Assembly (NCBI GenBank): GCA_903913215.1
Contig: CAIWKE010000028.1
Coordinates: forward strand, 62,001-126,000
Origin: an uncultured Holophagaceae bacterium
GTDB taxonomy: Bacteria > Acidobacteriota > Holophagae > Holophagales > Holophagaceae
Direction of reading: 5' to 3'
DNA: 64,000 nt
Shown in pieces: positions 9,188 through 18,171 of the stretch. The position numbers and the translations under genes are program-made. Each line of letters begins with the position of its first letter. Within the stretch, counting starts at the first letter, position 1. The notes beneath the pieces are model-generated. The model saw nothing but the letters and a program-made list of their open reading frames with translations, was not told the origin of the DNA and did no database searches.

Positions 9188-10531
9188 ATGAGCATTCAGT
9201 CAGAAGCCGCCGCCAAACCCAAGGTCGAGCGCCTGCCGCCTCTCCCGCCCCCGGAGACGGTCTACAAGCGCATCCGCAAGCGCTTCCACCTGGCCTTCTT
9301 CCTGGCCTTCGTGGCGGCGCCCTTCTCGAACCTCATGCGTTTCGATATCCCGCGCCAGCGCTTCTACTTCGCTGGTGTGGAACTGTGGATCAGCGAATTT
9401 TCCATCATCTTCTTCGCGCTGATGTTTCTCATGTTCGTCATCGCGGCTTCGGCCATCATCCATGGCCGGGTCTACTGCAGCTACGCCTGTCCCCAGATGA
9501 TCTTCAGCGAGTGGAGCCAGTCCGTGGAGCGCTGGGCCAAGCGCCAGGCCCAGCAGCGGCTCAAGGCGGCTTCGGCCGGATTGAAGGACGCCGCAGCCAA
9601 AGGCCTGTTCTACACCATCCTGGCCCTGGCTTCGGTGTTCCTGGCTTTCGTGTTCACCTCGTATTTCCTGCACCCGAAGGATCTGCTGGGGCGCCTGCTG
9701 CACTTCGACCTCGTCACCGTGGGCGGCATCACCGGCGCCGTGGTGACCCTTTTCACCTTCCTGGACTTCACCCTGGTGCGACAGAAGTTCTGCACCACCA
9801 TCTGCCCCTACGGCTACATCCAGGGCATGCTCCAGGACAAGCACACCCTCCTGGTGGCCTACCAGGATGGCGAGGACGAGGCCAAGGACTGCATCGACTG
9901 CAAGAAGTGCGTCCGGGTCTGCGAAATGGAAATCGATATCCGGAACTCGCCCTACCAGATCGAGTGCGTCCACTGCGGTGACTGCATCGATGCCTGCGAG
10001 GACATTCTTCGCAAGGTTGGCAAGCCGGGCCTCATCCACTACGCCTGGGGCGAGAATCCCAAGGTGGCCACCGGACAGAAGGAGGCCTGGTACCTGCGCT
10101 GGGGCTTCCGCGACGCCAAGCGGGTGGTCATCTTCGGCATCATGGCCTGCTACCTGGGTGGCCTAGCCCTGGCCCTCTCACTCCGCCGCCCTGTGCTGGT
10201 GGAGATCAACCCTGACCGTGCCACGATGTACAAGCTGCTGGACGACGGCCGCGTGGCCAACATGATCCGCCTCAAGCTGGCCAACCGCACCGGCCGCGAC
10301 GTCAAGGTGCGCCTCTGGGTTGAAGGTCTTCCCGGTGCCGACCTGGCCCTGCCCGCCAATCCCGTGGCCCTCAAGCCCGGTGAATCCTTCGAACAGACGG
10401 TGGAACTCCGGGCCCCCTTCGTGCAGGATGGTGAGGATGTGCACCACATCCGGATCCTGGCCCAGTCCGATGCCGCCCGGAAATCCGACGCCGAAGAGAT
10501 GACCTTCATCACCCCCATCAAGAGGAAGTGA
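9188..10531 (+). CDS. ccoG: cbb3 oxidase accessory polyferredoxin CcoG/FixG/RdxA
   Basis: 447 residues. Several membrane helices surround an iron-sulfur core: CSYACPQ, TTICPYGYIQGM, CIDCKKCVRVCEMEIDIR and CVHCGDCIDACEDILRK. These are hallmarks of CcoG, a membrane Cu(II) reductase that supplies Cu(I) for cbb3 oxidase maturation. The C-terminal about 120 residues form the extracytoplasmic Ig-like domain seen in the family. The start abuts the preceding stop (TGA-ATG). It is followed by the CcoH-position protein and CcoI, the usual ccoGHI order. Confidence 0.93.
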   Translation: MSIQSEAAAKPKVERLPPLPPPETVYKRIRKRFHLAFFLAFVAAPFSNLMRFDIPRQRFYFAGVELWISEFSIIFFALMFLMFVIAASAIIHGRVYCSYACPQMIFSEWSQSVERWAKRQAQQRLKAASAGLKDAAAKGLFYTILALASVFLAFVFTSYFLHPKDLLGRLLHFDLVTVGGITGAVVTLFTFLDFTLVRQKFCTTICPYGYIQGMLQDKHTLLVAYQDGEDEAKDCIDCKKCVRVCEMEIDIRNSPYQIECVHCGDCIDACEDILRKVGKPGLIHYAWGENPKVATGQKEAWYLRWGFRDAKRVVIFGIMACYLGGLALALSLRRPVLVEINPDRATMYKLLDDGRVANMIRLKLANRTGRDVKVRLWVEGLPGADLALPANPVALKPGESFEQTVELRAPFVQDGEDVHHIRILAQSDAARKSDAEEMTFITPIKRK

Positions 10532-10534
10532 CCC

Positions 10535-10696
10535 ATGAGTGAACCGAAGAAGGGCGGGGGCGCCTTCCTCACCATGTTCTGGCTCATAGGCACCCTGTTT
10601 GTGGTCATCCTCGGTGTGGTCTACGTGATCACGAAGAAGGCCAATCCCATCATGCTCGACGAGCAGGGCCGTCCCCAGCAGACCCAGCATTCATGA
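10535..10696 (+). CDS. 53-residue membrane protein in the ccoH position
   Basis: The frame runs from ATG at 10535 to TGA at 10696 and gives 53 residues: a Lys/Gly-rich start (MSEPKKGGG), one helix (about 11-32, FWLIGTLFVVILGVVYVI) and a short polar tail. It lies exactly between ccoG and ccoI, where ccoH (fixH) usually lies. CcoH proteins are much longer, typically about 150 residues with a periplasmic domain, so this may be a minimal CcoH or an unrelated small subunit. Its stop overlaps the ccoI start (ATGA at 10693), a strong coupling signal that supports it as a real gene. Confidence 0.7.
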   Translation: MSEPKKGGGAFLTMFWLIGTLFVVILGVVYVITKKANPIMLDEQGRPQQTQHS

Positions 10697-13095
10697 CTTC
10701 GGTGATGGTCTGCGAGCTCTGTGGCGCCGGCGCCACGAAGCACCCGCAGGTGCAAGTTTTTCGTGACCAGGAGCTGCGCTTCTGCTGCACCGGCTGCCTG
10801 AATGTCTACGCCATCCTGCTGGAGAGCGGGGCCATCGAGGCGGGCGTTGACCTGCGTCAGACAGACCTCTTCCAGGAGAGCCAGCGGCTGGGCCTCCTGG
10901 GCGTGGCCGAGCCCCTGCCTGCGGCTCTGCCCGAAGGGGCCGAGACTCGGGAGGCGCTCTACCAGCTGTCTGGCATGTGGTGCGCCGCCTGCGGCTGGGT
11001 GGTGGAGCATGGCCTGCGCCAGGAGCCCGGCATCGTGACGGCGGAGGTGTTGTTCACCTCGGACTTGCTGAAGGTCACCTACTGTCCCCAGTTGCTGCCC
11101 CCGGATGTGATCCCCGAGCGCGTGAAAGCCCTGGGCTATCGGGCCGCGGAGTTCGGCACTGAGCAGGAGGGGGCGCGCCGCGAGTGGCAGGACATGGTGC
11201 TGCGTCTGGGCATCGCCGGAGCCATGTGGATGAACGTGATGCTCTTCAGCCTGGTCATCTACGCCAGCTACTGGGAGCACATCGCCGGCTGGGCCCAGAG
11301 CTTCATCCCCTTCATCCTCATGGGCCTGGCCCTGCCAGCGGTGCTCTACTCCGCCTGGCCCATCCACCGCATTGCCTGGTTTGGGCTGAAGCGCGGCACT
11401 CTGCGCATGGAGGCCCTCATCTCCACCGGCGTTCTGGCGGCCTTCCTGTACAGCTCTGTGCAGGCCTTCCAGGGCGGGCGACATTACTACTTCGACACGG
11501 CCTGCGCCATCGTCACCCTGGTCCTGGCGGGCAAGGCTCTGGAGCGGGGAGCCAAGGACCGCAGCGCCCGCGCCATCGCCATGCTCCACCGCCTGCTGCC
11601 CCGCAAGGCCCGGCTGCGCATCGAGGGCCAGGAGCGGTTCGTGGCCATCGAGGCCCTGGAGCCAGGCCTGGTCTTCCTCGTGAAGCCCGGTGAGCGCATT
11701 CCCGCCGATGGCGTAGTGGTCGCGGGCAGCTCCGCCGTGGACGAGGCCGTGGTCACCGGCGAGGCCGACCCCCGGGCCAAGACCGTGGGCAGCGCCGTGG
11801 TCTGCGGCAGCCTCAACACCTCCGGGGTTCTGGAGGTCCGTGTCACCCGGGCCGGCGAGGACTCCACCCTGGCCCAGATCGTGAAGTCCGTGCAGGGGGC
11901 CCTGGCCAGCAAGAGCCCCCTGGAACGCACCGTGGACCAGGTCTCCCGCATCTTCATCCCCGTGGTGCTGGGCTTGGCTCTGGTGACGGTGGTCGTCTGC
12001 CTGGGCCGGGGACTCCACCCCACCGAGGCCCTGTTGCGGGGCATTGCGGTGCTGGTCATCGCCTGCCCCTGCGCTCTGGGCATCGCCACCCCACTGGCCA
12101 CCACGGCTGCCATCGGCAGCGCTTCCCGGCAGGGCATCATCATCCGCGATGTGCGTGTGCTGGAGACCTTTCGCAAGGTGGACCTGCTGGTGCTGGACAA
12201 GACCGGCACTCTCACCGAAGGCGACTTCCGCGTGCGTCACGCGGCATTGGACCACCTGGACTTGGTAGCTGGTCTGGAATCCTATTCCGAGCACCCCCTG
12301 GCCCATGCGATAGGCCGCTATGCCGCCGACCAGGGAGTTGCACGGCTTGACGCCTCGGATATCGAAGTGCGGGCAGGCCTTGGGCTGTCAGGTCGGGTGG
12401 CGGATCGTTGCGTCGCCGTGGGCAACCGGAAGCTGTTGGCTGCGGAATGCATTGCCCTGGGACTGGAACTCGACGCCCAGGCCGCGACCTGGGAAGCGGA
12501 AGGCCTCACGGTGGCCTTCGCGGCGGTGGATGGCACCTGCGTGGGTGCCCTGGCATTCGGCGACCGCCCCCGTGCCGAGGCGGTTGAGGTCATCGCGGAG
12601 CTGCGCGCCCGGGGCATTCGTACCGTGCTCCTGTCCGGCGATTCTCCTGCTACCACCGAGCGTGTGGCCCGCGCCGTGGGTGTGGACGCCTGGGTGGGCG
12701 GCGTGGCCCCCGCCGAAAAGGCCGAGGCCGTGCGGCGCTTCCAGGCTGAGGGCAAGGTTGTGGCCATGGTTGGTGACGGAGTGAACGACGCCCCGGCCCT
12801 GGCCGCCGCGGACCTGGGCATCGCCATGGGCTCCGGCGCCGACCTGGCCACCCACGCCGCCCCGGTGGTGCTCATGCGGGACTCTCTCAGCCGCATCACC
12901 AGCATCTTCCGCCTAGCCACGCTCACGGTACGGGTGCTGAAGCAGAACCTCTTCTGGGCCTTCTTCTACAACACCCTCGGCATCGCCCTGGCCATGACCG
13001 GCATCCTCAATCCCATCCTCGCCGCCGGTGCCATGGTGCTGTCCAGCCTCTCCGTCATCGGCAACTCCATGCGGTTGGGGCGACAACAGGGTTGA
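10693..13095 (+). CDS. ccoI: Copper-exporting P-type ATPase for cbb3 maturation
   Basis: 800 residues. An N-terminal cysteine-rich segment (CELCGAG...RFCCTGC) is followed by a heavy-metal-associated domain with MWCAACGW near residue 95. Then come the transmembrane ion channel with ACPCALGIATP, the phosphorylation motif DKTGTLTEG, and MVGDGVNDAPALAAADLG. This is the CcoI/FixI/CtpA architecture; these pumps export copper to the periplasm for the CuB centre. It is the last gene of the operon and converges on the next gene with 12 bases between stops. Confidence 0.94.
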   Translation: MTSVMVCELCGAGATKHPQVQVFRDQELRFCCTGCLNVYAILLESGAIEAGVDLRQTDLFQESQRLGLLGVAEPLPAALPEGAETREALYQLSGMWCAACGWVVEHGLRQEPGIVTAEVLFTSDLLKVTYCPQLLPPDVIPERVKALGYRAAEFGTEQEGARREWQDMVLRLGIAGAMWMNVMLFSLVIYASYWEHIAGWAQSFIPFILMGLALPAVLYSAWPIHRIAWFGLKRGTLRMEALISTGVLAAFLYSSVQAFQGGRHYYFDTACAIVTLVLAGKALERGAKDRSARAIAMLHRLLPRKARLRIEGQERFVAIEALEPGLVFLVKPGERIPADGVVVAGSSAVDEAVVTGEADPRAKTVGSAVVCGSLNTSGVLEVRVTRAGEDSTLAQIVKSVQGALASKSPLERTVDQVSRIFIPVVLGLALVTVVVCLGRGLHPTEALLRGIAVLVIACPCALGIATPLATTAAIGSASRQGIIIRDVRVLETFRKVDLLVLDKTGTLTEGDFRVRHAALDHLDLVAGLESYSEHPLAHAIGRYAADQGVARLDASDIEVRAGLGLSGRVADRCVAVGNRKLLAAECIALGLELDAQAATWEAEGLTVAFAAVDGTCVGALAFGDRPRAEAVEVIAELRARGIRTVLLSGDSPATTERVARAVGVDAWVGGVAPAEKAEAVRRFQAEGKVVAMVGDGVNDAPALAAADLGIAMGSGADLATHAAPVVLMRDSLSRITSIFRLATLTVRVLKQNLFWAFFYNTLGIALAMTGILNPILAAGAMVLSSLSVIGNSMRLGRQQG

Positions 13096-13107
13096 GCCGC
13101 ACTGCCC

Positions 13108-13866
13108 TCAGCCCGCCGCCTGAAGGCGCAGCAGGGTCACGGCCTGCCAGAGAATGTAGGCACCCATGCCCGCCACCAGGAGGCCCCCCAGGCGCAGGAG
13201 GATGGCCTTCCAGGCCTGGCTGAGGCGGGTGCTGGCGAGGCCCAGGCCCAGCAGGAGGGGGGCGTTGCCCAGGCCGAAGGCGGCCATACCCGCGGCGCCC
13301 ATTTTCCAGTCCCCAGCATCCAGGGTGCGCAGCAGCATCATGTAGACGAGGCCGCAGGGAATGAGGCCCCAGAGCATGCCCAGGGCGTAGGGCAGGGTGC
13401 CCAGGGCTAGGCCCTTGCCCAACAGGCGCTGGAGCACCTTGGGCAGCTTGAACTCCATGAGGGCGTCCGCCCGGCCCCCCAGAGCCATGACCAGGCCCAT
13501 GAGCAGCATGAGGGCGCCGATACCCAGCTTCACCCACACCTGCCAGGGCCAGGCCTGGGCGGCGATGAGGGCCGCGCCATCCGGGCGGCAACAGGCGTGC
13601 ATGTCCTGAACCGTCTGCAGGCGGGCGAAGCCCCCGAGGAAGCCGATGAGGGCGCCCAGGATCGTGTAGGTGCTGATGCGGCCCAGCTGGAAGCGCAGGT
13701 GCCGCGTCCACATGCGGCCGCCCTGCTTGGCCTGGCTCAGCCCGAAGGCCGCCACGATGGGACCGCACATACCCGCGCAGTGGCCCAGGGAGCCCAGCAG
13801 CCCCGCGATCCACATGACCACCAGCCAGGGGGCCGCGTGGGGATGGTTGAGCCAGGCTTCGAGCAT
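13108..13866 (-). CDS. TauE/SafE-like (cytochrome biogenesis type) membrane protein
   Basis: 252 residues and about six membrane helices. Near residues 29-42 it has GHCAGMCGPIVAAFGL, the conserved HCxGMCGP motif of the 'sulfite exporter TauE/SafE' proteins that accompany cbb3 oxidase genes in many genomes. Members are thought to be metal or thiol-linked transporters for oxidase assembly; substrate unproven. It is convergent with ccoI, so it is near but not part of that transcript. The ATG at 13866 is used because it is the last start before the first helix; a longer reading in another frame is a shadow. Confidence 0.8.
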   Translation of the reverse strand: MLEAWLNHPHAAPWLVVMWIAGLLGSLGHCAGMCGPIVAAFGLSQAKQGGRMWTRHLRFQLGRISTYTILGALIGFLGGFARLQTVQDMHACCRPDGAALIAAQAWPWQVWVKLGIGALMLLMGLVMALGGRADALMEFKLPKVLQRLLGKGLALGTLPYALGMLWGLIPCGLVYMMLLRTLDAGDWKMGAAGMAAFGLGNAPLLLGLGLASTRLSQAWKAILLRLGGLLVAGMGAYILWQAVTLLRLQAAG

Positions 13867-13942
13867 GGGCCATGGTCCCGCGTCAGCAGGCCCACCCGCA
13901 AGGGACGGCGGTCACCGATGGCCCAAAAACCCGAAGCGCCGC

Positions 13943-14212
13943 TCAGTCCTCTTCAAGCTTCTCCACACTGACCACCATCCGCGAGGCCACAGCGGCCAGG
14001 GCGCCCACGGCGGCGAAGACCGGGAGCAGGGCCGCCCCCACCAGGCCGATGGTGAGCGGGATCTCGATGAGGGTCTTGCCCTCTTCGTTCTTGATCGTGA
14101 TGCGCCGGATATTGCCCTGGTGGATGAGCTCCTTGATCTTGTCCAGGACCTTGCCCCCCTCCAGCTTGAATTCCTCAGTCCTGGTGGGGCGCTGATTGCC
14201 GAGCGTGTTCAT
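13943..14212 (-). CDS. DUF4342 domain protein
   Basis: 89 residues. The segment from about 15 to 60 (KVLDKIKELIHQGNIRRI, then IKNEEGKTLIEIPLT) matches DUF4342, and a single helix follows (about 54-78). The family has an N-terminal UBA-like helical part joined to a membrane helix; its function is unknown. AGGGAGATCCC lies just before the ATG. It lies 26 bases downstream of the sensor-like membrane protein and is probably co-transcribed with it. Confidence 0.8.
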   Translation of the reverse strand: MNTLGNQRPTRTEEFKLEGGKVLDKIKELIHQGNIRRITIKNEEGKTLIEIPLTIGLVGAALLPVFAAVGALAAVASRMVVSVEKLEED

Positions 14213-14238
14213 GGGATCTCCCTTGAAAGAGGCGGGGC

Positions 14239-14892
14239 TCAGCTCCGCACCAACAGCTGCTTGGCGAGCCAGACCTGGAAGCGGCCCAGGAGCAGGGCCA
14301 GGTGGAGGCTCATAGGCAGGAGGCCCAGGCCCGCCAAGCCGCAGAGCAGGGCGGTGAGGGTGGGGTGTGCGGTGCTCCAGGCCTGGGGGCCAACGTCGAG
14401 GCTGATCCCGCCTGTGGCATGGAAGAGGCTGGCGATGGGCACGGCTAGCAGGCCCAGGCCCACGGCGAGCAGCGTGATCAGGCTGGTGAAGTAGGCGATG
14501 CCCAAGGGCAGGAGCAGCACAAAGTAGAGCAGGCTGGTCCAGGTGCGGCGATCCTTGAGGAGGGTGGTCCAGCGGGCCAGGAAGCCCTCCCCTGCGGGCA
14601 GGAGGGCTGGCGCCTCCGATGCATCCCGCTCATCCTCGTCAGCCACAAGGATCCTCAAGAGGTGCACCTCACCCACGGCCAGCAGGCGCGTGCCCGCCAG
14701 GAAGGTCAGGGCCACGGGAATGCCGATGACGAGGATGGCCAGGCCTAGGCTCAGGGAGAGGCCCGTCACCGCGTAGGTGAAGGCCAGGATGCCCGTGCCC
14801 AGGCTGAGCAGCAGGTAGGCCAGGGTGGTGTAGGCCCGGCGCGTGGCCAGAACCTCGAAGAAACCAGGGTGGGTGGGGGCGAGCAGGGACAT
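14239..14892 (-). CDS. Sensor-domain-like four-helix membrane protein
   Basis: 217 residues from ATG 14892, chosen because GGAG sits 8 bases upstream; an in-frame start at 14925 lacks one. It has two pairs of hydrophobic helices (about 20-65 and 120-185) separated by a polar loop rich in Glu/Asp. The pattern recalls the 'putative sensor' domain found alone or fused to histidine kinases in actinobacteria and others. No catalytic motif is seen. It probably forms a unit with the DUF4342 gene, whose proteins are also membrane-linked. Confidence 0.6.
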   Translation of the reverse strand: MSLLAPTHPGFFEVLATRRAYTTLAYLLLSLGTGILAFTYAVTGLSLSLGLAILVIGIPVALTFLAGTRLLAVGEVHLLRILVADEDERDASEAPALLPAGEGFLARWTTLLKDRRTWTSLLYFVLLLPLGIAYFTSLITLLAVGLGLLAVPIASLFHATGGISLDVGPQAWSTAHPTLTALLCGLAGLGLLPMSLHLALLLGRFQVWLAKQLLVRS

Positions 14893-15031
14893 GGCGACTC
14901 CAGGTGTCCCCAAGCTACGGAGCATCGGCTCAGCAGGTGAGCGTCAATCGGCGAACAGTGCCCCCGCACCGGTGAAGCCGTTGGGGCTACTTGCTGAAAA
15001 CTGAAAACTGGTGGTGATCAGTTGTTTTTAT

Positions 15032-16564
15032 TCAGCCCAGGCTGCGCACGCGCCAGAGGGGCAGTTCATCTCCGACCTTGGGTGCGGGCAGGAGGCCGTT
15101 TTCGAAGGCGCCGTCGTCGCTCTCGGGTTCGCAGAGGTAGGCGGCGATGGCGGCCAGGGGTTGGTCCGTGGGGACCAGGGCCCAGCCTGCCGGGGCGGGG
15201 CGGGGCTCGGTGTGCCAGGAGACCTCCAGTTCGCCCACCTTGGCGGCCTCGAGGATGGCGCGGCCGCCCTCTGAGCCCAGGCTCTCCACCCGGGGCACTT
15301 CCACCTCGAAGGTGCCGATGGCCTCCTGGGCACTCAGCCCGTGCTTGCGCAGGTGGGCGGCCATGGTGGCGGGCACCAGGTAGGCCTCGGGACGGTCAAT
15401 GATGCGGGTGCCCACGAAGCGGGCGAAGTGGGGGATGGTCACGCGGGTGGGCGCACCTTCCAGTGTGCGGGGCAGGCGGGTGAGGATCTCGATGGGCCGG
15501 GCAAAGGTCTCCAGGCCGTAGCGGATGGCCATGCGGTCCCGGGGCACCTGGCTCAGGGCCACGGTCTGCAGCACCTCGTCCCGGTGGGCGGCCACGAAGC
15601 GGAAGGTCTCCAGCATGAAGGCGTAGGCGGTGCGGACCCGCTCGGAAAACGGGATGTAGGAGTAGCACTCCAGCAGCAGATCCAGGCGGCTGGTGAGGCC
15701 CCGGTAGTTGCCGCCGAAGCGGGGGTGGTGGGGATAGGTCATCCAGCCTTCGCGCACCGGGGCACCGGGCTCCGCATCGCGCTCAGCATCGATGGCGCGC
15801 TCGTCCTCCACAAAGTTGCCGTACCAGCCCGAGTCCAGGCCGTGGTTGGCCTTGAGGGCGGCGGTGACCGGCGGCAGCAGACGCTCCCGCATGAACTCGA
15901 TGGGTTCTCGGCGGCCCGTTTCAACGGTGTGCGGCACATCGTAGGTCATGGAGAAGCGGTGGATGGAGCCGTTGGTGGCGTGGTTGTCGATGGTGAGGTC
16001 CGCGGCCCAGGGCTGGCAGACGCGGCTCTGGAGCAGGCGCATCTCTTCGCCTTCCAGCCGCATGTAGTCGCGGTTCAGGTTGATCTTGGCGGCGTTCACG
16101 CGGGTGCCCACGCCGCTGTCCGGACCCAGCTGGCCCTCCAGCTTGGGCAGGTGCAGGCGTCGATTCCCTGGATCGATGGCGTCATTGCCATCGGGGTTGA
16201 AGAGGGGCACCACCACCAAGGTGAGGCTGGCCAGGAGCTGATCCGCGTCCAGGCCCGGCTTGTTCTCCAGGAGGTCCCGCACCAGCATGAGGCAGCCCTC
16301 CTTGCCCTCCACCTCGCCAGCGTGGATGCCGCTGATGACCAGCACCACGGGCAGGCCCAGGGCCCGGGCCCCCTCGGGTGTGGTGGCCCCGTGGGCGGAG
16401 AGCACCAGCAGCGGCAGCTCCCGGCCATGGGGGCTCTCGCCAAAGCTGCTGATGTGCAGGCGACGGTCGCCCTTGGCCGCCAGCCCGGCGATGAAGGTCA
16501 TGACGTCCGCGTGGCGGCTGGTCTCTTCGTAGCGGGTGGCTTCGGCGCGGGTGAGCAGGCTCAT
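15032..16564 (-). CDS. M14 family zinc carboxypeptidase-like protein
   Basis: 510 residues from ATG 16564, which has AAGGAG seven bases upstream; an earlier in-frame ATG at 16585 lacks one. The zinc-site motif is SGIHAGEVEGKEG (H-x-x-E) near residue 90, followed by NPDGNDAID, NAAKINLNRDYMRLE and DNHATNGS (the third, histidine, ligand). This is the M14 (carboxypeptidase A/succinylglutamate desuccinylase-like) fold. No signal peptide is visible, so it is probably cytoplasmic. Substrate unknown; cleavage of an acylated or peptide substrate is expected from the family. Confidence 0.82.
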   Translation of the reverse strand: MSLLTRAEATRYEETSRHADVMTFIAGLAAKGDRRLHISSFGESPHGRELPLLVLSAHGATTPEGARALGLPVVLVISGIHAGEVEGKEGCLMLVRDLLENKPGLDADQLLASLTLVVVPLFNPDGNDAIDPGNRRLHLPKLEGQLGPDSGVGTRVNAAKINLNRDYMRLEGEEMRLLQSRVCQPWAADLTIDNHATNGSIHRFSMTYDVPHTVETGRREPIEFMRERLLPPVTAALKANHGLDSGWYGNFVEDERAIDAERDAEPGAPVREGWMTYPHHPRFGGNYRGLTSRLDLLLECYSYIPFSERVRTAYAFMLETFRFVAAHRDEVLQTVALSQVPRDRMAIRYGLETFARPIEILTRLPRTLEGAPTRVTIPHFARFVGTRIIDRPEAYLVPATMAAHLRKHGLSAQEAIGTFEVEVPRVESLGSEGGRAILEAAKVGELEVSWHTEPRPAPAGWALVPTDQPLAAIAAYLCEPESDDGAFENGLLPAPKVGDELPLWRVRSLG

Positions 16565-16581
16565 GGGAACTCCTTGGGGCC

Positions 16582-16788
16582 TCAAAGGCTCCGCTTCAGG
16601 ACGATCGTGCCCAGGTGGGACACGCGGTAGCAGCCGATGGCCCGCTCGCGGATGAGGTCGTTTCTCTCGAGGTACATCAAGTCCGCGTCCGTGGCCCCGG
16701 CTTTCACCAGGTGGTCCCGGGGCACGTCCGGATGCTTGGCCACCACCTGCAGCAGGGTCAGTTGGCGGGGGGTGATGGCATCGGCCAC
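16582..16788 (-). CDS. Hypothetical small protein, possible winged-helix
   Basis: 68 residues (MADAITPRQLTLLQVVAKHP...), the central part reading like a helix-turn-helix: PRDHLVKAGATDADLMYLER then a beta-hairpin CYRVSHLGTIVLKRSL. This is reminiscent of small winged-helix domains, but I do not recognise a family. It lies 17 bases upstream of the M14 gene on the same strand and 18 bases after the CHMI-like gene, so it is probably part of the same transcript. Confidence 0.6.
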   Translation of the reverse strand: MADAITPRQLTLLQVVAKHPDVPRDHLVKAGATDADLMYLERNDLIRERAIGCYRVSHLGTIVLKRSL

Positions 16789-16806
16789 GGGGACTCCTAA
16801 ACGGGA

Positions 16807-17169
16807 CTAGCTGAGCTGGCGGCGGTAGCTGGGACGGTGGATGTCCGTGATCTGGACCGTGAGGCTGAAGATCCGCTCCGCAAAGGCGCGGGGGAAGTGC
16901 CGGGCCAGCACGGGCAGCAGGGACTCCGTGAGCTGGGCCTTCACTTCATCCGTGCGGCCGCCCAGGATCTGGACGTTGAGGGTCACGAAGGCCCGCTGGG
17001 GATCTCCGTCCCCTACCACGAAGGTGTCATGTCGCAGCAGGCGGCTCTTGATGTCCGCCTCCACGAAGAGTCCTGTGGCCACCAGGGCCTGGTTCACGGA
17101 GCCCAGCACCTCCACCCAGTCGGGCTGGTCCGGGAGGTTGGCAGAGGCTTCAAGAAGGCAGTGGGGCAT
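16807..17169 (-). CDS. 5-carboxymethyl-2-hydroxymuconate isomerase-like tautomerase
   Basis: 120 residues beginning MPHCLLEASANL, the diagnostic start of the CHMI (HpaF) family, in which the proline exposed after Met removal is the catalytic base. Length fits the family. HpaF acts in homoprotocatechuate degradation, but no other gene of that pathway is nearby, so the physiological substrate is uncertain. Neighbours on the same strand are DUF2164 upstream and a small hypothetical downstream. Confidence 0.75.
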   Translation of the reverse strand: MPHCLLEASANLPDQPDWVEVLGSVNQALVATGLFVEADIKSRLLRHDTFVVGDGDPQRAFVTLNVQILGGRTDEVKAQLTESLLPVLARHFPRAFAERIFSLTVQITDIHRPSYRRQLS

Positions 17170-17189
17170 GGGGTACCTGTTCAGGGATC

Positions 17190-17474
17190 CTAACGCCGAA
17201 GGTCCGGCTTGCGGGCAATGCCCTTCTTCTTGTCCCAGTAGCTGGTCTCCTCGGCGAAGCAGATGTTCTCCAGGTCCGTGACCCGCTCCTGGAGGCAGCC
17301 CTGGGCGTCACTGATGGCCTGGTTGTAGATGCTGGGGCCGATCTCCTTCAGGCAGAACCGGAGGAAGGTGCTGGCTCCCAGCTCGCCGATGCTTTCGCCG
17401 TATTCCTCGGAGACAAAGCGCTGGATGGCGGGCTGCAGGCGCTTTTCGGTGGCGGGGGAGAGCTGGATGTCCAT
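17190..17474 (-). CDS. DUF2164 family protein
   Basis: 94 residues. The segment RFVSEEYGESIGELGASTFL then LKEIGPSIYNQAISDAQGCL matches DUF2164, a small family of unknown function. The typical members are about 80 residues; this one has a charged C-terminal extension (SYWDKKKGIARKPDLRR). The ATG at 17474 overlaps the stop of the preceding gene (TGATG), implying translational coupling with that membrane protein. Confidence 0.78.
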   Translation of the reverse strand: MDIQLSPATEKRLQPAIQRFVSEEYGESIGELGASTFLRFCLKEIGPSIYNQAISDAQGCLQERVTDLENICFAEETSYWDKKKGIARKPDLRR

Positions 17475-18037
17475 CAAGGGGTCTCCGGTGGATCGTCGGC
17501 AGGGGGCGTGGCGGGCGGTGCGGCGGTCGGGTTGGCGAAGCGCTGGGCCCGCAGGTGGAAGTCGTCCGTGAAGGTGCGGCGCACCGGCGGCGGGGGCTCG
17601 GCCTCGGCCAGCACCCGCGCTTTGCGCACGCGCCAGAGCCCGAAGGCCGCGGGCAGTAGCAGCAGCCAAGGGTATTCCAGCAGAATGCGCTGGGGGTTCA
17701 GGCGGAACTGGGTGGGGCGCAGGTTGTCTTCGTACCAGGCGTCCAGGATCCAGACCTCCTCCTCCGGCTCCAGGCTGGCGGCCTCGGCCTTGGACATGAC
17801 CAGCACCCGGTTCCGATCGCCCTGCTTGGCGCTGACATAGTCCGTGATGGCGCTGTCCTGATTGCGGTCCACGCTCACCACGCTCAGGTGCGCCACCCGT
17901 GGCTTCTGGAGGTGGCAGAAGGGGTTCAGGGCCACCAGGAAGAGTTGCACCGCCGTGAGCCACAGCACTGCGCCCACCAGCCCCCAGAGGAAGGTGAGGG
18001 CGGTCCAGCGCAGGGCGGGGCGGGAAAGTGCAGGCAT
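17474..18037 (-). CDS. Hypothetical membrane protein
   Basis: 187 residues from ATG 18037 (a GTG at 18100 in frame would add 21 residues). One N-terminal helix (about 10-35), a soluble domain of about 80 residues with VSVDRNQDSAITDYVSAKQ and EEEVWILDAWYEDN, then a second helix (about 122-138) and a proline-rich tail. It may be a DUF3592-like protein, but I do not recognise it with certainty. It is translationally coupled to DUF2164. Confidence 0.6.
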   Translation of the reverse strand: MPALSRPALRWTALTFLWGLVGAVLWLTAVQLFLVALNPFCHLQKPRVAHLSVVSVDRNQDSAITDYVSAKQGDRNRVLVMSKAEAASLEPEEEVWILDAWYEDNLRPTQFRLNPQRILLEYPWLLLLPAAFGLWRVRKARVLAEAEPPPPVRRTFTDDFHLRAQRFANPTAAPPATPPADDPPETP

Positions 18038-18171
18038 GACTGAAGTATCGCCGATTCCCCCCGGAGCTGGGCCACTGCGAATATCCTGGGAGTCCTTCAC
18101 CGCAGACCAAATTCCAGGACTGGGCCCGCCCGGTCGACATTGAAGACAACCCCTTCCAGCTGGCTTCCGCC

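Noticed and set aside
10621-12306. 561-residue minus-strand frame opposite ccoI
   Set aside because: Shadow of the P-type ATPase. It has no conserved motif and an atypical composition.
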